Shown in pieces: positions 24,725 to 36,518 of a stretch of DNA of 64,000 nt. Made by a program: the position numbers and the translations under genes. Every line of letters begins with the position of its first letter. The stretch's first letter is position 1. This DNA comes from Dryas octopetala (lineage: Eukaryota > Streptophyta > Magnoliopsida > Rosales > Rosaceae). The stretch spans positions 9,397,896 to 9,461,895 of the forward strand of contig OY992837.1 of the NCBI GenBank assembly GCA_963921425.1. The letters are read 5' to 3'. The notes beneath the pieces are model-generated. The model was given only the letters and a program-made list of their open reading frames with translations, had not been told where the DNA came from and ran no database searches.

Positions 24725-25290
24725 CCGCCTAGGACCCACCTACCCAAAGGGCCTCTTACTTCTAAGGTGGTTTCTTAAAAAAAAAAAATTTTGTGCTATT
24801 CCTACTTTTAGTTTAGGCTTCCTTCATCCATTCGACTATTCCTCTAATCTTCTACCTCTTCTCTAAATATTCCTTGTCGACTACTCCTCTTCATCACTCT
24901 CTGACAGTCTCACAGTCCATGACCTCCTTTATCCATTCGACTATTCCTCTTCTCTTTGCTTTACACTTTATCTTCTTTAATTAATATCAAGGAGTAAGGA
25001 AGCTCTCTAATTTGGTAGCAAAGGTTTGTTAGCAAAGAATTTGGAATATAGATTGCCAAGAAGGTTGCTACATGTATTAATTATTTTTAAAACTGACTCC
25101 AGCTTTTGTGTACTTAAAGATTCTCAATTAATTCAAATCAGTTATATTTTTTAATTTCTCTTACTAAATTGATGGTTATTAAGTTATAAATTGCTTATTG
25201 ATTTTTGGGTCAATTAATTTTAATTATTGAATGGGCAAAAGACCTCAAATTTTGTTCTCGCCTAGGGCCACCTAAATCCTCGGACCGGCC

Positions 25291-25317
25291 CTCTCTCTCT
25301 CTCTCTCTCTCTCTCTC
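25291..25317. repeat. (CT)n microsatellite
   Basis: A CT run of about 27 bases at the head of a pyrimidine-rich tract (25280-25500). Confidence 0.95.
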
Positions 25318-25672
25318 GATTCAACCTCTTCTTTCTCCCTTGATATGTTCTTTCTCTCGTAGTCCCTCTCATTCTAGCTTTAGATTAAGTCGCCTCGTCA
25401 CCAATGCCAATCTCCATCACTCTTGGTGTTCTTCTTCTCTTCTTCTTTCCCCCAATCTTCTTTTGTTTGCCATCGTGAGAATCTCGTTGTCACTCCTCCA
25501 AAGATCTTGGCTCTGAACCTGAAATCGAATCGAAATTGATTCAAATTTTAGTATTCTAATCGATTGATCTTGGCTTCATCAACGCTAATTCTCCTTTTTG
25601 GCAAAATTGTCGGCATTGGTTCAATGGGAAAACCGGACAAATAGGTTGATTATTAACCGATGCCAAACCCTA

Positions 25673-26982
25673 CTACCCAATAGCTACGCCCAAAAAATTA
25701 TATGACAAAATCTTCTCTCAATTTCAATTGTTGGATTTAATAAGATTGTGAAATTAATTAATAATTCAATTAAATAAATTTAATCATTAAATGTGTTGTC
25801 TCTCACTTATTACTCTTATTAAATCCCTTATATAAGTTATATTGTGCTTATAGAATAGTTCACTGATTAAACTAATTCATTAGAGTTACTTGCAAATTAA
25901 CTATTTCTATAGATTTTTAAATCTTTATAATATAGCCTCATTTTCTTTAAATTTTTGTAGTCTCAAAGAAATGCATGAATTAATTGCTTCAAATTAGATT
26001 TTAAAAAATTTGCAGCATTTTCTCCAATTTTAGTCGTATGGAAATGACTCCGTCTTCTTTATGTGCATGCAGCTCACGTGTGAACCCAATTTCTTTTGTG
26101 TGCGGCAGGCCCGCAGCCACTTCACACTTGAAATGAAAGCCGGAAAAACTATATATTTAGTAATACGGGTGATGTTAAATTCAAATATATAATTAAACAT
26201 CCTGCAACCCTACTACATATTTTTTCTATTAACATCAATTGTTTTAATTTCTATCAGCATTTATCTCTTGCTAAACATGCTATTATGCAATTTATGCTAA
26301 GGATTTCACAATATTTCATTTCTTAATATATTAGTTTGTTCTAAGACTTAATTTACTTATTATATGTAAGAAATTGTTATGTTCTTATTGCAATAATATC
26401 AAGAATAATACTTGGCTCCATTTCTTGGAGGAGCACCTTCTTCAACCCTATCTAACAAACACATGTTCTTTTTTGTTTTTTAATTTCAGGGTATGAATTA
26501 ATTTTTTATTTATTAAAATAAAAAGAGAGAAAATAATATATTTTTAATGTGAGACGAAATTGAAAGAGGTGCTTCTCCACGTGATGGAGCCAATCATTGT
26601 TGATGAACCGAAATTTGAAATGTTGAGATAGGAGTTTGGTGATTATGAAATTACTCTTTAATTACTTTCCAAACCTGAGAAGTCCACAAGGGAGGAAAGT
26701 CCACAAGAAAATCTGCCGAAATTTTGTTGGGGTATAAATGTATAATAAAAGATGAGAGTGGTATATATTAAAGTTACTCACTATCATTCTAATTTTGTAG
26801 ATTTTAAATAATATTATAACATTTTGTTTGATTATATATGAGTCTTTTTGGTGTCTCATTTATTTATAACAAATAAAAATTATTTGTCATTTTTTTCTTT
26901 TATTAATCAACAATTGTTGTTCAAAGGTTCTTATAAAATAGTCTTTCACAATCTTTCATATATAATATCAAGACTCTCGGTA
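25673..26982. other. Gene-free AT-rich intergenic DNA
   Basis: No exon, structural RNA or clear repeat boundary was recognised. Confidence 0.5.
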
Positions 26983-26991
26983 AAAGAATAA

Positions 26992-27539
26992 GAGGAAATT
27001 GCAGATTTAGTCCAGTTATTTTATACCTAGTTCAATTTTGGTCCACAATATTTTTTAAGTTCTGTTTTGATCCACTAATTATTTTACTTGTTCAATAAAG
27101 GTCCAGATTTGTTTTCTCAACTTTGGTCTGTCTTTTATCCTATCAAATCTCACCCAAATTCAGCAAATATATACTTATTTTAAAGCTATGCATTTCTTCT
27201 TTACAAACATATAAAGATCATTCAAATTAAAGTTCTAAAACTCAAGATAATTGACCCTAAAGTAGGGTATCCGAAACTGCCAATTTTTCAAATTTCACCT
27301 AATCTCAATTCTCTTAGATTATAATTCTCCAAATTTGTTTTTATGACTAAAGAATGATAAAATATAACTTATACTTCAATTATAATTGAAGAAAACACAA
27401 CCCAAAGGATTTAAAGTCACAAATCTGGACCTTTATTGAACAAATGAAACAATTAGTGGACCAAAACAGAACTTAAAAAAGATCGTGGACCAAAATTGAA
27501 CTAGGTATAAAATAAATGGACCAAATCTGTAATTTCCTC
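26992..27539. mobile_element. Non-autonomous Mutator-like fold-back element (548 bp)
   Basis: The left end GAGGAAATTGCAGATTTAGT and the right end, read inversely as GAGGAAATTACAGATTTGGT, match closely. Inverse similarity runs inwards for about 140 bases, including the boxes TTTTGGTCCAC, AAGTTCTGTTTTG and AAAGGTCCAGATTTG. The flanks carry an identical 9-bp sequence AAAGAATAA (26983-26991 and 27540-27548), the Mutator-type target duplication. No coding capacity. Confidence 0.82.
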
Positions 27540-27548
27540 AAAGAATAA

Positions 27549-28481
27549 TAAGACAATATATTGCATTTATCAAAACATAAAACAGTACTAAACGAGGAAA
27601 TTAACGAGCAGACTCCTTAATGAAAAAATTAAAAAAGAAATTACCAGACATAAAAAGCAAGCTATAAACCGAACCATTATCTGATTTTAATATAACTTCA
27701 ATGACATTGTTAAAGTCGTCATACTAATAAATTAGTTCACATTCAATTATGCAAGTAGCTTATATATGGGTCAACAAAGAAAAAAAAAAAGAGAGAATCG
27801 GTAGTAGCTTCCGTATCTAGTTCTTATTAGTTTATTCAGGATCCTATTAAGTCATTTTATTCCTTCTTCGGTTCTCCATCGGAATATAAAATTCATCCTC
27901 TCATCATTAATTATAGGGTAACGCTATATTGAGAATTCCATATACATTTGTGAATGTGTGTTAAATTGTTTATGAGACCTATGATTTGTAAATTTCTTCA
28001 TATATATTAAGTCGAAAAATTAATATCAAAGACATCTCTTTTATCGTGATTTTTCATCATAATAGAATACACGAATATACTAGGTACTGAGGTTTGTCTC
28101 AAATATGGGAGACTTCTTATGCTTTGTAGTTTGTACTGAGGTTTGTCTCAAATATGAGAAACCGATTTGGCCAAGAAAGCATTGATAAAATGATAAAATG
28201 AAAGTCTACATAAAAAGCCTACACCCCATATTTTAAGCATGGAATTAAATTTTAAAAATTTCTTCAAAATTCAATTTTTTTAAGTTTCGAAATATTATTG
28301 AATTTAAATTATCAAAATTTTTATAAATGTTTTAATTGTTTTAATTTAAACTTTTAACGAAATCAAATTTTTGAACACTCAAAATTTCCTCGAAATCTAA
28401 AATTTAATTCCTTGATTTGAAGAGGTTAAGTAGCATCCATAAATAATTTTACTGAATTGATAAAATGATATTAAGAGAACG
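27549..28481. other. Gene-free AT-rich intergenic DNA
   Basis: Contains a short direct duplication of ACTGAGGTTTGTCTCAAATA (at about 28090 and 28135) and, near 28380-28410, a block shared with about 6095-6125. No coding sequence was recognised. Confidence 0.5.
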
Positions 28482-29588
28482 TGTTTGTGGATAAATCCAC
28501 ATGGATTTAATGACCAATCACAGACCAATACGTGGCTGATCAGGTCATACTTTTGCTATGACTTTTCAATGGTCCATTTGATCTGACTTAGCCATCCATA
28601 TCCCGATGCCAGCTCAACAGTAGAAGCATTGTTTAGATCAGATCGAATCGGCTCTTACCTCAGGATTGCCCAAGTCCGATTCGAACCAACCTGACATTGG
28701 GATTTACTGGGAACTTGAGAGTTCATCCTTTCACAGGCATTCTCAGTTTGGCTCGACATCTATATGTCATCCTAAATTCCAGTCACAACCGAAGTAATCA
28801 TTACATCAAATACATGATCGGCTCAGATCGACTCATCCACATCCGATCCAATCATGCGTGATTTTCATATCTGCATATGAGGAGACCTATGTGTTCGGAT
28901 CTGCTCGGCCTTCCACCATCATTCTAGAAGATCAAGTTGGGACGAACCGCCATACTCGAGTGTACCTAACATGACTTTCTGACAGATGAGACATCTCAGA
29001 TCACAACCATGACTATTAGGAAATTCCACTTGATTCACCATACTTGCATTCAATGCAACATTGAATGCAAAAGTGATGGGTAACTGTGCATGCTATTATT
29101 CCTGACCGAATACGTGGCTTCTTTTCATCCACTCATCCACATGCAGGTAACTTAACTCTCACTACTTCATTTGCCTATATAAACTCGCTTATGTACACAA
29201 AGGAAATGGTTCATAAATTGCTCACAAAATCCTTACAAATACACATATAACCCATCTGAGAATAACCCAGAAGATCTTACATTGTTTTTCATATTTTCTC
29301 AAGTTCATACATTTATTCATACTTTGTTCTTGCTTGTTCTTCCTCAAAATATCATCAAATATATATCACTGACTTCATCATCGGAGTATATTTGGCTGGT
29401 ACCACACTGGTTCATCTCCTTTGATCTTGTGTTCATGCAGCTATAAAATCTTGTCAGCTTCAACCAGCAATCCAATAAGTCTTGATCATCTCAAGTCACA
29501 ATCCTAATCATTATCCAACAAAGTCTCCTATCAACTAGATTATCCATCATAAGTTGTTATATCTATTTTACGAAAATTTGCATCAACA
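28482..29588 (+). mobile_element. Possible solo LTR of an LTR retrotransposon, fossil
   Basis: This 1.1-kb block is less AT-rich than its surroundings. It has a promoter-like GCCTATATAAACTCGC at about 29172-29187, about 400 bases before its right end. It ends GCATCAACA, the usual CA-type LTR border; a TGTTTGTGG at 28482 is the best left border. No matching second copy, primer-binding site or gag/pol region is present in the window, so a solo LTR is the simplest reading. The left border and family are uncertain. Confidence 0.45.
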
Positions 29589-29966
29589 AAATTAAAAAAA
29601 AAAAAGAGGAGCAAAATGACATTTTCTTAGATGGATTTGGAGAGTGTTAGTTGTGCCTCGTTAAATTTTCCACACTACCCACTTTGCACAACGTACAAAA
29701 ACCAAAAAAATTTATATTACAATCCATAATGGAGTGTAGAAAGCTAAAATAGTGTGCGAACATTTTGACAATTTTCTTCTCAGAAATCTTTTAACTTATG
29801 TTTTGGCAATAATACAAATAGTAATCAGTAAAGAAAATTACGAATGTCGAGGCATAGTACAAATAGTCCGATCACTGTCCAAGAACATGCCTTTGTCACT
29901 GCACCAATTGACAGACATTTATTGCTTTCTTTCTTACTTTTTTGTTCCATCCATCTGCTCTACATG

Positions 29967-30020
<54 letters not shown>

Positions 30021-30479
30021 AAACGTCTCTGCTATAGTGCTATCCTCTCGCAGTCGGTTGCTTGCCGGCGGCTTGTCGCACGTGTGCCCGTTCCCGCGCT
30101 TTCCGCTGCATGCATGTTCACCATCTTTAAATGCAGCTCTCGTGACGTCAGATGATCATATCATACGGCCTCAATGCATCCACGTAGCTCTCATAAGTTA
30201 AAAAGCTGATACGTGGTTGTTTCTGCCTTCGTGATGAACAGTGTCGGCAAAACTCAAGCTTCAACTTTTTCCGAAATTCATGTTCGCATGTTGCTAAAAA
30301 ATCTTGTAGTTTTATATATGTTTGTGAAAGTTCAGTTTCGTTCAATGAAGACTAACACATACATTTCATTATCACATGTCAATTATGGATTCCAATCTAA
30401 TCATATCTATCATCTCTACATGAAGCTTAACCACTCGAAAAATCAAGGCTTACTGTAATTTCAAAAGCCTAAACCCTAA
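29589..30479. other. Gene-free intergenic DNA with a CT-rich island
   Basis: Apart from the microsatellite at 29971-30014 and a GC-richer patch just after it (30040-30200), nothing is recognisable. Open frames through the microsatellite are low-complexity. Confidence 0.45.
29971..30014. repeat. (CT)n microsatellite
   Basis: A CT run of about 44 bases, the longest pure run in the window. Confidence 0.95.
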
Positions 30480-31096
30480 ACCAAAATATCGAAATCAAAT
30501 CTGCATTGTTTCATATCGTGCCAAAAAATAATATCAATTATATATCGTACCTATATCATATTGTATCGATTTCAAATCGGTATAATATCGGTATGAAATT
30601 TTAAATACTGTAATATACCGTACTGTATTGAATTATATTTAATTTAATTATTTAATATTTTTTTAATTAGGTGTCGCCATATTAGTGGTTATTTTAGCAA
30701 ATCTAAAGACTATAGTAGACTTGCTCACAACAAATTCTCAATTCCTTATTCTAGTATTTCCCATTCTCCAGCGACATTTGGGCAAAAAAGTTAACTAATT
30801 TAATATGTGAGAATATTAGGTTGGAGTTAGACAATTACTAGCAAAGGATTGACAATTAATATGTAAGAATAAAAGTTTAAGGGATTGACAATATGTCTTT
30901 TTGGTTGTTAAATGTTATTTTTTGACAAAAAAAAAAGTTTAAAATGTTAGCACATACCGAAACCATACCGAATTCATAGAACACTGATATGGTATGGTAT
31001 CAGTTTTAAAAATGTTCATACCGTACCGAATAAAAATTTCGATATGGTATCGGTATGGAGCTCATACAGTCTCATACCGTACCGTGTTCACCCCTA
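30480..31096. mobile_element. Degenerate hAT-like element, only the right end clear
   Basis: The right end finishes GTGTTCACCCCTA, the inverse of a hAT-type TAGGGGTG start. ATACCG/CGGTAT motifs are repeated many times in subterminal position on both sides (for example TACCGTACCG and ATCGGTATG). The left terminus was not found, so the element is incomplete or its left border is mutated. Confidence 0.45.
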
Positions 31097-31236
31097 ACAA
31101 ATTGTTATTTTGTCATTTGCTAATAATTAATACGTATGATATTGATTAGCCAAATAAGTACATGAACTCAGACAAAAAAAAAAACTTACATGAACAATTT
31201 ATATATGAGAACGTATGTTTGTTATAATAAATAATA

Positions 31237-31600
31237 AAAAAAAAGATTTAGAGTTCAGCCTATTTTATGAGTCTTTTTTAGATTAAGATCGGTAGTGATT
31301 TAGAATTTTTAGTCTAAGTCCTTTTATTTTTCTTCTTTAACGGCTTTATATTAGGTTTTAACTTCAGAATTTTGGGCTGCAAAGTCCACTCTACACCCTA
31401 AGAGAAGAAATACCTTTCAAATTGAAAAAAATACCCTTCAAATCATAAAATGATTTTATTATAAATTAAAAAAATTTCTTATAAATTAAAAAGACTTTAT
31501 TATGAATTAAATTTTTTTTTTTATAAATTAAAAGACTTTATTATAAATTTAAAAAAAATTATAAATTTTAAAACAATAGATCTCTATTTAAAATTTATTT
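31237..31600 (+). repeat. Dispersed repeat, copy 1
   Basis: Shares a long, collinear similarity with 38573-38935. Both have a TTTAGAGT(T/A)CAG start, a TTTTTCTTCTTT(A/G)ACGG box, a CCACTCTACAC box, then repeated TTATTATGAATTAAA/TTCTTATAAATTAAA units. No coding capacity; superfamily unknown. Confidence 0.65.
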
Positions 31601-34340
31601 TTTAAAAAATTTCCAATTTAATTATCTCTTAAAAAAATTAAATCGATTCAAAATTCATTAGTGGAGACTCGAGAGATTTAACATATTATATATTTTAATT
31701 TAAAATATTTTATGAATTAATTTTTTATAAAGTGGTGCGTACCATTATATATAATGGTAAAATTTTGTATTTTAATAGTGAATAAGTACCGAAACATTTA
31801 AATATACAAAATGGGAGAAAAATCTTGTTCTAGTTGTATTTCCAATTCCAACAATATCAGCTATGAAAAAGAGAGCATTACTTTATGCATTACTGAAATT
31901 CCCTGAAATAAAATATATTGATGATTTTAAGTTATGGACACATCAATCAATCAAAGCGAAATGATTATGACAATAAAAAGATGGGATTATCTCCCAGAAA
32001 AAGTAGCCCTGCCTTTTCCTAATCATAACTACCTGCAGGCTACACGCTGCAATGCACCTTAATTGTCACCTTCACTCTTTAATGCGCTGCTACTTCTTCT
32101 GCTCTTTTCATACTTGGTATTTGGAACCCAGCCAAACCACATTTTCAATCATAAAAATTGAAAACCAGAGAAGCTGAAGCCTCTTCAACTCTACTGTATG
32201 AATAAATTACAAAAAGCGTAAATGTGTATGTAGGATTTTGCTACCATATGGATGTTAGTATGATGCTGATGTTGTTGTGATAATTGAATCGAGAAATTCA
32301 TCCATTTCAATTTGTAGAGTATAATCTCATGTATGCAAGATTCTTTGGTGTACATGGCCTGTATTGATAGAAAGTGTGTGTGTAAAAAAAAAAAAAAAAT
32401 ACTAATTCATAATATTTTTTGAACATATGTAACCAAATGTGAGTGAGACAAGCTTCGTATTTTAGAACAATCTATGTATGTATATGGAATCACAAGGATA
32501 TTGAGAATAGTTGTGCATCGAAAGAATTCTCATTAATTTCTATTCCCAAATGTCAAAACAGCGAAACCAACACATGAATGATTTTGAAGTGTTCAACGTG
32601 TTTTTTGGTGGACTTGATAACAAATTTAATTAAAACAAATTAAAAAGCTTACAACTTACAAGTACTTATGAATCTGATCCTTTGATATCCAAGCAAAATC
32701 GCCCATCAAGATATTCAAGATACATTCATACATTGACCAAACAAACAATTGATAAAAAATAAACAAACTTTACACTAGCAAAGATATACGGTGGCATTGT
32801 CCATTAAAAAACAAAAGGACCTATAGCATCCAATCATTTGGAACAATATTTTTTTCTTTATTTTTAAATTGGAACGGTAATATTAATTAAACACACAACT
32901 ACGGACTACCTAACTTAAAGCAAGTCTTCAAAACATGTATAATAGATCTCTTGGAAATAAATAATAATTTGGGATTCAGCTTTAGAATTTTAGTTCTATT
33001 GATAAAAAAAAAGCGATAATTTGTTGGCTGCATACAAAAATTATAAACCAAACCTTAGTTTACATACGTACTCTTTTGTATACACCCAATAATTTTTCCA
33101 CTTATATTGTATGAAAAGTATGATCTCTTTAGCATTATTGTCAAGTTGTTTTTGCTACATATCCAATATGGCATGTAGTTGACACTTCTTCACCTAAAGA
33201 GAAGAATGACATTGGGTTGCCCCCCATGTAGGCTTGCAAAATGGGTTGGGCTGGTGTGATTCTTGACTATGCTCGACCAAAGTCTTAACTCTTAAGCCAT
33301 TTTGTCCTTGAGAAGTGAATAGATTGGACCTTGAGAAATTAGGTTTGGGCCCAGGTGATGGCTGACCAATCGAATGGTGCAAAGCTCAACCATCTGGCAA
33401 CCAGATGATGCAACTGTTATGCACCTATCAATCTGTCTTTGGAGTATGGCCCAATGTAGTAATGGGCCTATACGTGTATGTACCGCAATCGTGGGTTGAA
33501 TCAATATGGATTTAGAGCCCAAGCTTGAAATTACCCACTGTCAAACCCAAATTTGTATGTATTTTCTACTTCTGAGGTTGAGCCAATAGTGCCTAAAGTT
33601 TTTTATTTTCTCCCACCAAAAAAAAAAAAATCAAATTTCTTTCATTTTCCAGCAAAATAGTGCCAAAAACCAATGGCCCCGTTTGAAAATGTGAAATTAC
33701 GAAATCTTATAATTTCTTTTATTTGTTTGTACTATCATAATATATATGAGACCAACTTGGGTGGCTTAGGAGTTGTACCTATGAAAGTTTAAAAGACGCT
33801 GCAAATTAACCAAACAAACAAATATGACCAATTGGTCAAAGTTGTAATATTATGATAGAGTTAATTACACTTACACTCCTTGAGGTTTATCGTCTTTTTA
33901 CATACATCCCTTGAGATTTCAAAAATTACACATACACCCCTAAGATTTCAAAATTATTGCATATAACCCCCTACAAGAGAAAAAAATAAATAAACAAAAA
34001 AAAAAATATTTGTATTGAGATTGGACCTTATAGTCTTATACCTTGAGTAATCTTATTAGACCATTTAACCTCTTAGCATGTCTTTTTACATAACCCCTTA
34101 TATACAACAGTTTTGAAATAATAATAATAATATAGATACCTCCACACTACACCCTTATATAGTAATATAGAGTTAAGGGTGTAACCGGTGTTGACCTATT
34201 TTTTATTCCACCACTGTCTCTTCCGATCACTAGAGAGACCACCAACACTTGGGATTCAACAAAAATAATAATAGGTGCATGGTGAAATATATAGCTTTGT
34301 GCTCCAATTCATCATAAGACCAGTCTTCCAAGAAGTGAGA

Positions 34341-34344
<4 letters not shown>
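31601..34344. other. Gene-free interval upstream of the protease cluster
   Basis: No exon was recognised across about 2.7 kb. A GC-richer segment at 33200-33530 has only short open frames without recognisable motifs. A TATA-like AAATATATAG at about 34283, roughly 100 bases before the first protease ATG, may belong to its promoter. Confidence 0.45.
33851..33975. repeat. Isolated repeat arm (ACACCCCTTGAGATTT-type)
   Basis: Three tandem-like variants of an unit containing TACAC-TACA(T/C)CCCT-GAGATTTCAAAA-type sequence follow one another. This resembles one arm of a fold-back element, but no inverse arm was found downstream. Confidence 0.3.

Positions 34345-34381
<37 letters not shown>
34345..34381. 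repeat. (GA)n microsatellite in the leader of protease copy A
   Basis: A GA run of about 37 bases that ends only seven bases before the ATG at 34388, so it is probably in the 5' UTR. Confidence 0.95.
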
Positions 34382-34383
<2 letters not shown>

Positions 34384-34387
34384 ATCC

Positions 34388-35866
34388 ATGGCAGTTGCTT
34401 GGCTTCTAAGCCACATTTCTCTCTTGTATTTCCTCACCATCATAGCCCTTTCAGCAACAAACACAAACTCACACTATGCTCAACCTCAAGCCATGCCCAC
34501 TTCCCTCACCCTCGATAGCATACAAAGCAGTGTCATTGAGGAATTCATCCTCAAAATCCCATTCAAAAAACTCATACCCCCAAGATTCAGACCCAAGCCA
34601 AAGGCAGGAGGAGGAGGGTTCGAATCTGTAGGTCCAAGAGACAGGTACAAAGGCAAAGAACAAAACCAGGGCCTAAAAGAAAATAAATTCAAACACAAAC
34701 AAACAGACCCTCCCACCATAATCCCTCTCTTCCCCCGCAGCTTTGGAGCTTTCACACTCTCTCTCGGCTTGGGAACCCCAAAACAGACCACACCACTCGT
34801 TTTCGACACCGCCAACAACCTTGTCTGGGTCCCCTGCACCTCCAAATACTCTTGCTCCAACTGTTCGTTCCCAAACATAGTCCTCGAAAAGACCCCGATT
34901 TTCGACCCCGTTCGATCGTTCTCTAAGCCCATGTACTGCGAAGCCAAAATGTGCAGCTCGATCCACCGATCGAAACACCAATGCAGGTACGCTGGAAGCT
35001 GCCCTGGTTATGAGTTCATGTACGCTTCGTGGACAACCGAAGGGATTTTGATCGGGAAGATGAAAGGGGATGCGATGAAGGAGACTGTGGAGGACTCTGT
35101 GGCCGATTTTGTGTTCGGGTGCACTCACTCGGCGACCCATTTGCCGTTCGGACGGGTCGGGTTCGGTTCTGCCCCGGAATCGATGCCTTCCCAAATGGCT
35201 CTCGAGAAATTCTCCTTCTGCTTGTTGTCCCATTACTACGATGACACAGGAAGACATAGTGCCCTTGTTCTGAACGATGACTTGCTCTACAATGACTTGA
35301 GCTACACGCCACTGATCAAAGCCCCAGAAATGCCCAATTCCCATTTCTATGAATACAGATTTGTGAATCTTCAAGAGATCATTGTTGGGAATACCTACAT
35401 CAAGATTCCAGAGGAGGATCGAGTTCCAGGGGCTGATGGGAATGGTGGGACGATTATGGACACGAGCATACCCTTCACTTACTTGGGGAGGTCTGTATTT
35501 CAGCAAGTGGCAGAGGAGTTTGTGACCCAAATAGTTGATTATGAGAGAGCTCCAAACCAAGGGGTTTTGGGGCCTTGCTTCAGTACTGTTGATAAGGGCA
35601 TTTTCAAGAGTGTTCCTGGGTTGAGCTTTGTGTTTGATGGTGGTGCAAAAATGGTGTTTCCCATCACCAACTATTTCTTGTATGATGATAAAGTGAATGC
35701 CCTGTGCTTGTCACTGACCACTGATATCATAGGGGGTGAAGCTCCTAATGTGGGGTTGAGTGGGGGTCCAAAGATTATTATGGGGAATTATCTGCTCATG
35801 GATTTTCATTTGGAGTTTGATCTGAAACTTGAGAGGTTAGGGTTTAAGCAAGAAAATTGCGATTGA
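34388..35866 (+). CDS. Nepenthesin-type aspartic protease homologue A, altered active-site motifs
   Basis: Intronless, 492 residues, first gene of a four-copy tandem array. Family A1 enzymes are secreted or vacuolar/apoplastic endopeptidases using two aspartates. Residues 1 to about 24 form a hydrophobic signal peptide (WLLSHISLLYFLTIIALSA). A propeptide-like basic segment follows, then PLFPRSFGAFTLSLGLGTP. The first catalytic triad, normally DTG, reads Asp140-Thr-Ala (FDTANNLVWVPC). The second, normally DSG/DTG, reads Asp358-Thr-Ser (IMDTSIPFTYLG). The flap region, YGSGSTAG in copy D, reads YASWTTEG, keeping the tyrosine. Cysteines of the nepenthesin insert (CTSKYSCSNCSF) are kept and the C-terminus is full length. 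Both aspartates remain but both glycines are replaced, so activity is doubtful. It could be a pseudo-enzyme or inhibitor-like protein. Confidence 0.92.
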   Translation: MAVAWLLSHISLLYFLTIIALSATNTNSHYAQPQAMPTSLTLDSIQSSVIEEFILKIPFKKLIPPRFRPKPKAGGGGFESVGPRDRYKGKEQNQGLKENKFKHKQTDPPTIIPLFPRSFGAFTLSLGLGTPKQTTPLVFDTANNLVWVPCTSKYSCSNCSFPNIVLEKTPIFDPVRSFSKPMYCEAKMCSSIHRSKHQCRYAGSCPGYEFMYASWTTEGILIGKMKGDAMKETVEDSVADFVFGCTHSATHLPFGRVGFGSAPESMPSQMALEKFSFCLLSHYYDDTGRHSALVLNDDLLYNDLSYTPLIKAPEMPNSHFYEYRFVNLQEIIVGNTYIKIPEEDRVPGADGNGGTIMDTSIPFTYLGRSVFQQVAEEFVTQIVDYERAPNQGVLGPCFSTVDKGIFKSVPGLSFVFDGGAKMVFPITNYFLYDDKVNALCLSLTTDIIGGEAPNVGLSGGPKIIMGNYLLMDFHLEFDLKLERLGFKQENCD

Positions 35867-36518
35867 GAATTTGAGATGGCTCGCAAAAATATTGGAGATT
35901 ATATATATATATAAGACTTTTGTTTCTTGTCAATATAATGGTACCTAAGCTTGGTTATGCTTAATTTGGCACAGTTTGGGATTTTGAATGAGGGATTAAT
36001 AAGCATAAACATTTGGTTGTAGGAAGGGCCAACTTGGCTGGATCCTGTTTTTCAAAATGATCATGTAGCTAGTACTAGCTGGCTATTTGATGCAATATAT
36101 ATTGTCTTCTTCTTCACTCAAAAAGATTACTAGGTTGAGTATTCAAATCTGTTCACTCTCCATTTTCTGCTCTTTAAAGAACACTAGAGGTCATTTTTAT
36201 GCAAGTATATATTGGAAAGGCTATTTTTCAACATATATATATACTACCGGATTTATATACTACCGGACACCATGTCTATTACAGTTTACTCATAGACAAA
36301 TATATTATTCTCTAGACCAGAATCATCAATTTAGCTATTATCAATATAGTATTACTCCCTGTATGTGTTGTTGATCCATTGCTTCAATAAATTAATTTGA
36401 CAGCAAGAAACGACAACAAACAGTAATATAAAACATCCTCGCTACTCGTAACTTATTGATCATCGACTTCATGCATGCAATCTAAGAAGTGATCAGAAAA
36501 TTGAGAGAAGTAAACTCC
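35867..36518. other. Spacer between protease copies A and B
   Basis: 3' UTR of copy A and upstream region of copy B; AT-rich, with a short duplicated ATACTACCGGA motif near 36240-36270. The open frame before copy B begins with GTG, so the ATG at 36519 was taken as the start of B. Confidence 0.45.

Larger units (their letters stand above)
24446..25672. mobile_element. Candidate hAT-type non-autonomous element (1.2 kb)
   Basis: The left end TAGGGGTGGGCAC is matched at the right by ATGCCAAACCCTA, the inverse of TAGGGTTTGGCAT, giving an imperfect hAT-like terminal repeat. Palindromic motifs such as CGGTTTTAAGTTTTAACCG lie inside near the left end. Flanking 8-bp sequences do not match, so it is either old, recombined or wrongly bounded. 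It contains two microsatellites and no transposase frame. Confidence 0.4.

Noticed and set aside
34673-35560. 295-residue open frame on the minus strand
   Set aside because: Shadow of protease copy A on the opposite strand, without recognisable motifs.
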